Of a DNA stretch of 48,359 bases, positions 42,139-48,359 are shown in pieces. The stretch lies in assembly GCA_022969215.1 (NCBI GenBank), contig JALJPA010000007.1, positions 1 to 48,359 of the forward strand, in the 5' to 3' direction. Each line of letters opens with the position of its first letter. Position 1 is the stretch's first letter. The DNA is from Colwellia sp. Its GTDB lineage: Bacteria > Pseudomonadota > Gammaproteobacteria > Enterobacterales > Alteromonadaceae. The position numbers and the translations under genes were made by a program. The notes under the pieces were generated by a model, which had not been told where the DNA came from, ran no database searches, and saw only the letters and a program-made list of their open reading frames with translations.

Positions 42139-42464
42139 ATTGGCAAACTTGTTTTGGTTTTTGTTAGGCTTTGTAGCCTCTCCTAAATGCTCTGTTTAAC
42201 TGTGTCTTGTCTTCATACATAACTTGCTGCTAATTTAACTATTTTACCATCCCTATTGATTTACATACTCTGTTACATTCTTTAAAAATAACCATCCTAA
42301 ATTAAAATTCTTATTAATAATCAATAAACTAATTGGTTATTGTCAGTTGTTAACCGAATCTCCTGCCATCAATTGGATAAAATAACGGCAAACTGTTCTT
42401 GTGTTATGGTGTGCTGGTGATGTATAACACTAATATCTTTTTGGTATTATTCAAGGAAACGGAC
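42139..42464. other. Gap before the GntR-ABC operon
   Basis: 326 bases, AT-rich, no gene. A likely promoter lies in the AATTAAAATTC...AATCAATAAACTAATTGG area; no dyad that clearly fits a GntR operator is seen. Confidence 0.35.
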
Positions 42465-42842
42465 ATGACACCTCAATGGGATCCAGATAAACCGATATAC
42501 CTGCAACTGTATAAGCAAGTCATTACGCGCATATTAGATGGCTATATTAAGGAAGGGGAAGCGTTACCTTCAGTAAGGAAAGTAGCGGCTGAGTATCAGC
42601 TTAATCCAATGACTATTTCAAAGGCGTATCAGATGTTACAGGATGAAGAAGTGGTAGAAAAGCAACGAGGTAAGGGCCTATTTGTTATGCCTGGCGCACA
42701 AGAGTTAATGTTAGATAGAGAGCGTGATAGTTTTTTGTCGCACCAATGGCCTGAAATCCTAATGCAGATTTCACGACTAAAACTGTCAGCAGAGCAGTTA
42801 TTGTCAGTTAGTGTGAATAACCCAGTGGAGGGCAAGATATGA
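42465..42842 (+). CDS. GntR-family regulator, YtrA type
   Basis: 125 residues from ATG 42465 (SD AAGGAAAC); an upstream start at 42399 would add a non-homologous stretch. The wHTH covers about 10-75, with PIYLQLYKQVITRILDGYI, GEALPSVRKVAAEYQLNPMT and VEKQRGKGLFV. The short C-terminal region (about 80-125) has no effector fold, which defines the YtrA subfamily. Such regulators usually repress their own ABC operon. The stop overlaps the start of the ABC ATPase by four bases (ATGA). Confidence 0.9.
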   Translation: MTPQWDPDKPIYLQLYKQVITRILDGYIKEGEALPSVRKVAAEYQLNPMTISKAYQMLQDEEVVEKQRGKGLFVMPGAQELMLDRERDSFLSHQWPEILMQISRLKLSAEQLLSVSVNNPVEGKI

Positions 42843-43696
42843 GCTCACTCATTTCAATCTCAAATTTAAATAAATCCTATGGCAGTAAAAAAGTATTGTC
42901 AGGAGTTAATTTATCGCTAAATGCCGGACAAATTGTTGGCTTAGTTGGCCCTAACGGCGCAGGAAAAACGACCTGTTTACAAGCCATATTAGGTTTGACC
43001 GACTTTGAAGGTGATATCAGTGTCTTAGGTCATCATCCGAGAAAAGACCGGGTTAACATGCTTAAAGATGTTGCTTATATTGCCGATGTCGCTATTTTAC
43101 CAAAATGGTTAAAAGTGTCACAAGCGTTAAGTTATATGCAAGACATCCATCCAAACTTTGCCATTGAAAAGGCGCAAGTGTTTTTAGCTAAAACCAATAT
43201 TATCTTAACCGATAAAGTTAAAAACTTATCTAAAGGCATGGTGGCGCAATTGCACTTAGCACTTATTTTAGCCATTGATGCCAAGGTATTAATTTTAGAT
43301 GAGCCAACCTTAGGTTTAGATATTTTGACGCGTCGTCAGTTCTATAGCCACTTGTTGGAAGATTTTTATACTGAAGATAAGTGCATTGTCATCACTACCC
43401 ATCAAATTGAAGAAATTGAACATATCTTAACGGACGTTGCTTTTATTCAGCAGGGTAAGATCGTCTTGGCACAAAGCACTGAGGATATAAAAGAGCGTTT
43501 TAATTTAGTATCGGTAACTAACGAGCAACTGCCACAAGCTGATGAACTGCAGCCGTTATTTAAAAATAGCATGATGGGGCTGACCACTATGTTATTTGAT
43601 AATCAAGATAAACAAAAACTAGAGGGCTTAGGTAAAGTGAGTGTGCCTAGTTTGGCTGATATTTTTGTTGGTGTGATGAATAAGGAGACTTGCTAA
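42839..43696 (+). CDS. ABC transporter ATPase (YtrB-like)
   Basis: 285 residues. Walker A GPNGAGKTT (about 36-44), a divergent signature region LSKGMVAQLHLAL, Walker B VLILDEPTLGLD and the switch His of VITTHQ. The C-terminal 70 residues vary. It pairs with the permease encoded next; its stop overlaps the permease start (TAATG). It is the energy module of an export or lantibiotic-resistance-like ABC system, as in the ytr operon, but the substrate is unknown. Confidence 0.92.
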   Translation: MSSLISISNLNKSYGSKKVLSGVNLSLNAGQIVGLVGPNGAGKTTCLQAILGLTDFEGDISVLGHHPRKDRVNMLKDVAYIADVAILPKWLKVSQALSYMQDIHPNFAIEKAQVFLAKTNIILTDKVKNLSKGMVAQLHLALILAIDAKVLILDEPTLGLDILTRRQFYSHLLEDFYTEDKCIVITTHQIEEIEHILTDVAFIQQGKIVLAQSTEDIKERFNLVSVTNEQLPQADELQPLFKNSMMGLTTMLFDNQDKQKLEGLGKVSVPSLADIFVGVMNKETC

Positions 43697-44622
43697 TGAA
43701 TACTGCAATAATGAAAGCTTCAATTAAAAAAGAGTTATGGGAATTTAACGGTATGCTGAAGTGGATACCTATCACTTTGGCTGGCGTATTTATTTTTATT
43801 CCAATATTAGCTGTATTGCTTAATGGCATTAACATGCAGGACGTTTTACATGAGTTGTCGCAGATAGCGCAAGAACTTGAGCGATTAACGCAGATGCAGC
43901 AAACTGAGCGATTGGGGGAGATATTCTTTGTTTCAGCCATTGCCCTGTTTAGCCCGTTTATCGCCATCGGTTTTATTGTGCAAGTCTATTATTTTGTTAC
44001 CTGCTTATTTGATGAAAGACGCGACCAATCGGTGATGTTCTGGCGCTCATTACCTGTTTCAGATGAGATGACCATTGCCAGTAAATTAGTAACGGGTGCC
44101 GTTGTTATCCCAGTGATCTTTTTTAGCGCCGCGACATTCTTAATGCTACTGATGTTAGTACTTGCTGTTGTCGCTTGTGTCATTTTATCTGTAGGTTTTG
44201 ATATCTCTTTATGGGGTATGCTGGCTAGCGCAAATATTTTCAGTGGCGTAGGTTATATTTGGTTAACACTGCTGCCTATGGCAATTTGGTTATTACCTTT
44301 ATATAGCTGGTTAATGTTAGCATCTATTTACGCGAATAAAGCACCATTTTTATGGGCGGTGTTACCTATTGTTGCGCTATTAGTGATTGAAACTATCGTG
44401 GTGCATTATTTGAATATTACGCAACCCTTCTTCGGGCATTTCTTAATGGACTATTTCTCCCTTACACCAGACAACCTTGCCAGCATGGCGGGAGAACAAG
44501 AGAAGTCACGTTCACTAGCATTAGAATTGTTGATAGCACAAATTGACTACCGCACAATATTGGTATCTGCGGGACTACTATTTGCAACTTACTGGTTTAG
44601 GGTCAATAAACAAGAAAGTTAA
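43696..44622 (+). CDS. ABC transporter permease
   Basis: 308 residues from ATG 43696 with AAGGAG before it; the alternative TTG at 43690 is unlikely. Six hydrophobic segments: about 20-42 (WIPITLAGVFIFIPILAVL), 80-105, 140-170, 180-200, 205-240 and the last at 290-305. DERRDQSVMFWRSLPVSD is the conserved loop of ABC-2 type permeases that follow YtrA/YtrB genes. Works with the ATPase before it. A bidirectional terminator follows. Confidence 0.88.
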   Translation: MNTAIMKASIKKELWEFNGMLKWIPITLAGVFIFIPILAVLLNGINMQDVLHELSQIAQELERLTQMQQTERLGEIFFVSAIALFSPFIAIGFIVQVYYFVTCLFDERRDQSVMFWRSLPVSDEMTIASKLVTGAVVIPVIFFSAATFLMLLMLVLAVVACVILSVGFDISLWGMLASANIFSGVGYIWLTLLPMAIWLLPLYSWLMLASIYANKAPFLWAVLPIVALLVIETIVVHYLNITQPFFGHFLMDYFSLTPDNLASMAGEQEKSRSLALELLIAQIDYRTILVSAGLLFATYWFRVNKQES

Positions 44623-44670
44623 GCTGATGTTTTATTTTAGTTAGAGTCGCTAATAAGCGAATCACAAACG

Positions 44671-44707
44671 AAAAAAGCGATGTTTACTGAGTAAACATCG
44701 CTTTTTT
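44671..44707. terminator. Bidirectional intrinsic terminator between ABC operon and metJ
   Basis: AAAAAAGCGATGTTTAC and GTAAACATCGCTTTTTT pair perfectly over 17 bp around TGA, with T runs on both strands. Confidence 0.93.
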
Positions 44708-44760
44708 ATCATTAATTTTGCCAATTTCTAAGTTTTAGATGTTAGCTTTAGAAGAAATAG

Positions 44761-45090
44761 TTATTCTTCATCTATTTCATAAGCGCTAAAATCGGTAACA
44801 CCTTTTGCTTCGAGTAAACGCCTGACACTGGCAGGTAATTTCTCATTATTATCTTTTGCTAAATCCTCATCGTCAGGTAAGGGCTGGCCAGTAAAAGCAT
44901 GTAAAAATGCTTCACATAACAATTCACTATTAGTAGCATGGCGAAGGTTATTTACTTGACGTCTAGTGCGTTCATCCGTCAATACTTTTAGCACACGCAA
45001 AGGAATCGAAACGGTAATTTTCTTTACTTGTTCGCTTTTCTTACCGTGTTCGGCATAGGGATTTATGTACTCTTCATTCCACTGAGCCAT
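44761..45090 (-). CDS. metJ: Methionine repressor MetJ
   Basis: 109 residues, close to the 105 of E. coli. The ribbon-helix-helix beta strand [20 protein letters not shown] binds DNA, and [20 protein letters not shown] is identical in the family. With S-adenosylmethionine it represses met genes. SD AGAGGAA. It is divergent from metB across 250 bases that contain two groups of met boxes, so it probably represses both itself and metBL. Confidence 0.97.
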   Translation of the reverse strand: MAQWNEEYINPYAEHGKKSEQVKKITVSIPLRVLKVLTDERTRRQVNNLRHATNSELLCEAFLHAFTGQPLPDDEDLAKDNNEKLPASVRRLLEAKGVTDFSAYEIDEE

Positions 45091-45169
45091 GGATATTCCT
45101 CTGTCTTGTTATAACTTATTCAAAATTCAATTAGGGTAGATTTTACCTGCTGAAAAAAACCAGTCAAGT

Positions 45170-45249
45170 AGAAGTTTAGATGTCTAAAATTACTTGACCC
45201 AATTAATCAAAGTGTTTAGAGTTATAGACGTCCAAACATCTAAACGTAA
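45170..45249. promoter_or_regulatory. Met-box arrays between metJ and metB
   Basis: Consecutive 8-bp units resembling AGACGTCT: AGAAGTTT-AGATGTCT at 45170-45185, and AGAGTTAT-AGACGTCC-AAACATCT-AAACGTAA at 45218-45249. AGACGTCC and AGATGTCT each differ from the consensus at one position. Two arrays in a divergent region suit MetJ control in both directions. Confidence 0.85.
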
Positions 45250-45340
45250 AGTTTACTATTTGTCGGTGCAATGACTGATAAAATAGGTAAAAAATTAGTG
45301 CGTTTGTGTGCTTACTTAATCAATTAATGGAGACAACTAA

Positions 45341-46507
45341 ATGTCGATTGCTAAAACAAGTAATATCACTACTTCGGCAGTAAGAGCCGGTATTAATACT
45401 GATCAGCACCACGGCGCTGTCGTTGCTCCTATCCACTTATCTAGCACGTATTCATTAAAAGGCTTTAATGATAAGCGTCAATTTGATTACTCTCGCACCG
45501 GTAACCCAACCCGAGCGACTTTTGCTGAAACCATTGCAAAACTAGAGCAAGGCAGTGTTGGCATAGTTACCAGTACAGGCATGGCGGCAGTGCATTTAAT
45601 TTGTCAGCTTTTATCAACTGATGACACCGTTGTTATTCCACATGATTGTTATGGTGGTAGTTTTAGATTATTTACCCATTTAGCTAAACGTGGTCAGTTC
45701 AAACTCATTGTTGTTGATCAAAATGATCAACAAGCATTGGCTAATGCTTTAGCCCACAAACCCAAATTAGTTTTACTTGAAAGCCCAAGCAATCCGTTAT
45801 TACGTCTGGTCGATATTGAAGAAGTGACCAAAGCATGTCATGCAGCGGGTGCATTAGTGGCAGTTGATAACACTTTTTTATCGCCAGCACTGCAACAACC
45901 GTTAACCTTGGGCGCTGATATTGTTTTTCACTCAACCACTAAATATATTAATGGCCATAGTGATGTTGTTGGTGGTGTTTTAGTTACCAAAACTGCCGAG
46001 CTAGGAGAAAAACTTGCTTGGTGGGCAAACTGTATTGGTATTACCGGCAGTGCTTTTGATAGTTTCTTAGCATTACGCGGTTTAAAAACTTTACCAGTTC
46101 GAATAAAGCAACACCAAGAAAACGCCCTACAAGTTGCTGAGTTTTTAAAGAACCATGATGCTATTGATGCGGTATATTTCCCCGGCTTTCCTGATCATCC
46201 AGGTCATGATATTGCCAAAAAACAGCAATCTGGCTATGGCGCTATGTTAAGTTTTGAAGTTAAAGGTGGTGTTGAAGCGGTTAAAAAGCTATTCGAAAAT
46301 CTCGAGTTGTTCACTTTAGCGCAATCATTAGGTGGCGTTGAAAGTTTAATTAGTCACCCATCAACCATGACCCATGCGGGTATGGAGATAGCCGATCAGT
46401 TAGCCGCGGGCATTACCCAGTCTTTAGTACGGATATCTGTCGGTATTGAGGATATTAATGATATACTGGCCGATTTAGCCCATGGTTTAGCGCAAAGCCA
46501 AAGGTAA
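45341..46507 (+). CDS. metB: Cystathionine gamma-synthase
   Basis: 388 residues, SD GGAG. PLP-binding Lys201 lies in HSTTKYINGHSDVVGG. Other conserved parts are SSTYSLKGFNDKRQFDYSRTGNPTR, here noted only by SRTGNPTR, TSTGMAAVHLI and VESLISHPSTMTHAGM. It joins O-succinylhomoserine (or another activated homoserine) and cysteine to give cystathionine. Followed by metL after 62 bases; the pair makes up the metBL operon known from enteric bacteria. Under met-box control. MetB rather than a gamma-lyase is favoured by the metJ-metB-metL context. Confidence 0.95.
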   Translation: MSIAKTSNITTSAVRAGINTDQHHGAVVAPIHLSSTYSLKGFNDKRQFDYSRTGNPTRATFAETIAKLEQGSVGIVTSTGMAAVHLICQLLSTDDTVVIPHDCYGGSFRLFTHLAKRGQFKLIVVDQNDQQALANALAHKPKLVLLESPSNPLLRLVDIEEVTKACHAAGALVAVDNTFLSPALQQPLTLGADIVFHSTTKYINGHSDVVGGVLVTKTAELGEKLAWWANCIGITGSAFDSFLALRGLKTLPVRIKQHQENALQVAEFLKNHDAIDAVYFPGFPDHPGHDIAKKQQSGYGAMLSFEVKGGVEAVKKLFENLELFTLAQSLGGVESLISHPSTMTHAGMEIADQLAAGITQSLVRISVGIEDINDILADLAHGLAQSQR

Positions 46508-46569
46508 TTTATCACCCATTAACAAATAAACAATTGTGAAAATAAATTCGCAATTGAGTAGGCACAGAG

Positions 46570-48359
46570 ATGACACCCGCAAGTATTACGAAAAATAACG
46601 TTAACGAAAAGAAAGCAGTGCTAAGCAAAGACATTGCTGAGCATGAATTTACCGCTGACTTTACCACGGAAAACAAACTAGCTAAGCATGCTATTCAAGT
46701 ACACAAATTTGGTGGTAGTTCTTTAGCCACAGCCAAATGCATTAAACGTGTTGTTGAAATTATTCGTGAAAATTGTCAGTTAAACGATATTGTCGTGGTA
46801 TCAGCTAATGGTAAAAATACCGATGGCTTATTTGCTATTTATTCTCTGGCCGAACAAGTAATCGCTACACCAGCTAAGCAAACTAGTGATCAGTTAAGCC
46901 AAGCTATCGCTGAGTTAGCTCAGCAGCAAGAACAGTTAATCACAGAATTATTAAATACCAACAACACCAAGCAATTATTACATCTGTTAAGTAAAGACAT
47001 TGAGCAATTAACTCGCTGGTTAGCGGGCGATATTGTTCAACATCACAATGATATTTTAGCCTTGGGTGAAGTATGGTCAGCAAGATTGCTATCCGCTTTA
47101 CTTAATGAGCAAGTTTGTCCAAGTAATAGTATTGATGCGCGTGATTTTCTTGTTATCGATAATGAACAAAGCTGTGCGGTAGACTCCGCAATAAGTGCTG
47201 CGCAATTAAGACAAAGGCGTCAGTTTGGTAAATTAGCGGTAATTACTGGTTATATCAGTAAAGATAGCCGTGGTAAGAGCTGTACCTTAGGGCGAAATGG
47301 CAGTGATTACTCGGCCACTATAATTGCGGCTTTAGTCGCTGCGGGTAATGTGACCTTATGGACAGATGTTGATGGTATTTATAGTGCCGATCCTCGTGTC
47401 GTACCTAATGCTAGGAAATTACATCGCTTACCTAATGGTGTCGCCAAAGAATTAGGCCGTTTAGGTAACCCGGTTTTACATGCTAAAACATTATTGCCAC
47501 TGATTAATCCTTTAAGTGAACATCATACCCACTTACATGTAGCTAGTAGCTTTGATGCACAAGTCGTTGGTACTGAAATTGGTAAGTTTGGCCAAATAGC
47601 CAAACAAGAGTTATCAGTCACTTATTTGAATGATTTATTGTTGGTGCAATCCGTGAGTTTTATCGGCGAGGCTGCGGCTAAAGCCAAGGCAGAGTTTTCA
47701 CCTATTTGTATAGATGATCAACAAGGCTTTATGGTCATCACGCAAGCACAACAAAAACCATTAAGTCAGTGGTTGGCAAGTCATGATGTTGATATCACTT
47801 TTAAGCCAGTGGCCATTATAGCCACTGTTGGCCATAAAGTAGCTGGACGTGGCGATATTAAAGCCCGTTTTAAACGTTCATTAAAAACAGCCAAACCATT
47901 AAATATAGTGGGCAGTGAGAATAACCATAGCGTGATTGCCATTTTACCAGAGCCTTGTTCGATTGAATTATTAAATACCGTTCATCACGACATGACCAAA
48001 GATGCTCGCCATATTGGCTTAGTCGTTGCTGGTATGGGTAACATAGGTGAACGATTTTTAGAATTATTACCCGCGCAACTTAATAAAGTCTATGCCTTAG
48101 AAAACTTACACCTAGTGGGATTACTCTCTTCGAAAAAAGCGTTAATTAATAATGATGGCATTGATGTCAACCAAGCAAGGTCATTGTTTGCCCAAGATGC
48201 ACAAAGTTATGATGGAGAACAGCTTATTTCTTGGTTGAGTCATCATCCATACGATGAATTAATTGTGGTAGATATCACCCCTAGTGAAGATTTTAGCTTA
48301 TTGTATGAACAACTTTTTGCTTTAGGTATTCATGTTATCGGCGCTAATAAATGGGCCGC
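46570..48359 (+). CDS. metL: Bifunctional aspartokinase/homoserine dehydrogenase II, 3' end outside window
   Basis: About 596 residues of an expected 810-850 are visible from ATG 46570. The aspartokinase domain begins VHKFGGSSLATAKCIKRVVE at about residue 44 and includes TDVDGIYSADPRVVP; regulatory ACT-like parts lie between about 350 and 470; the homoserine dehydrogenase NAD(P)-binding loop VVAGMGNIGERFLELLP begins near 480, and HVIGANKWA marks the end. The extra 40 or so residues at the N-terminus are not in E. coli MetL. It makes aspartyl phosphate and reduces aspartate semialdehyde to homoserine. Second gene of metBL. Confidence 0.96.
   Translation, partial: MTPASITKNNVNEKKAVLSKDIAEHEFTADFTTENKLAKHAIQVHKFGGSSLATAKCIKRVVEIIRENCQLNDIVVVSANGKNTDGLFAIYSLAEQVIATPAKQTSDQLSQAIAELAQQQEQLITELLNTNNTKQLLHLLSKDIEQLTRWLAGDIVQHHNDILALGEVWSARLLSALLNEQVCPSNSIDARDFLVIDNEQSCAVDSAISAAQLRQRRQFGKLAVITGYISKDSRGKSCTLGRNGSDYSATIIAALVAAGNVTLWTDVDGIYSADPRVVPNARKLHRLPNGVAKELGRLGNPVLHAKTLLPLINPLSEHHTHLHVASSFDAQVVGTEIGKFGQIAKQELSVTYLNDLLLVQSVSFIGEAAAKAKAEFSPICIDDQQGFMVITQAQQKPLSQWLASHDVDITFKPVAIIATVGHKVAGRGDIKARFKRSLKTAKPLNIVGSENNHSVIAILPEPCSIELLNTVHHDMTKDARHIGLVVAGMGNIGERFLELLPAQLNKVYALENLHLVGLLSSKKALINNDGIDVNQARSLFAQDAQSYDGEQLISWLSHHPYDELIVVDITPSEDFSLLYEQLFALGIHVIGANKWA

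Noticed and set aside
1..48359. CRISPR array, tRNA, rRNA, prophage or complete insertion sequence
   Set aside because: I saw no regularly spaced direct repeats, no tRNA- or rRNA-like sequence, and no phage or transposase gene.

Overview
The window is about 48 kb of a low-GC gammaproteobacterial chromosome. Gene order and protein character (rpsF-priB-rpsR-rplI, the yheU/yheS/yheV/slyX/fkpA block, divergent metJ / metBL, mpl-def-ubiX, yrfG / nudE-cysQ, a NagX-type acetyltransferase, an OMPLA phospholipase) point to the Alteromonadales. AT-rich Colwellia-like psychrophiles fit best, but this is inference: there is no rRNA gene or other marker here. I found no tRNA, rRNA, prophage, CRISPR array or complete insertion sequence.

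Layout. 1-4.5 kb: the start of glnA on the minus strand with a sigma-54 promoter and two NtrC sites, a tandem pair of DUF481 outer-membrane proteins, and an Hcr-like iron-sulfur flavoprotein reductase. 4.6-7.3 kb: mpl, def, ubiX. 7.5-11.7 kb, minus strand: CheX, a DUF6702 protein coupled to an M1 peptidase, and Zur. 11.9-16.5 kb: NagX-like transferase, an unrecognised membrane protein, and the S6/PriB/S18/L9 operon. 16.8-29.4 kb: mixed envelope and metabolic genes (Omp85-like barrel, LysR regulator, DUF4136 lipoprotein, DUF1254/1214 protein, PldA, YrfG, NudE, CysQ, DUF1338 protein, a solute-binding protein, YheU, an aberrant orphan flagellin, a 45-residue DUF3149 protein). 29.4-35.5 kb: Sel1 protein, a decayed HD-GYP gene, yheS, yheV, slyX, a WD40 lipoprotein, fkpA. 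36-40.3 kb: glycosyltransferase, thioesterase, a nickel superoxide dismutase operon, DUF2780. 40.9-48.4 kb: hemE, a GntR-ABC operon, metJ, metB and the start of metL.

The most interesting unit is the nickel superoxide dismutase operon at 38.1-39.6 kb. It consists of a small TPR protein ending in a CxxC/His tail, a 60-residue membrane protein whose predicted mature end is HPGHDH, SodN with its HCDIPC nickel hook, and a SodX-type protease. A near-consensus Fur site sits immediately upstream, which suggests an iron-sparing switch to a nickel enzyme together with undescribed accessory proteins.

The second theme is a family of short non-coding elements with related ends (TACCA-n-TT...TTGGTA). One of them is inserted inside another kind of repeat at 35.7 kb, and two begin directly after a stop codon. 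A decayed HD-GYP phosphodiesterase (about 30.56-30.79 kb) and the odd flagellin lie in the gap between yheU and yheS, a neighbourhood that is compact in enterobacteria.
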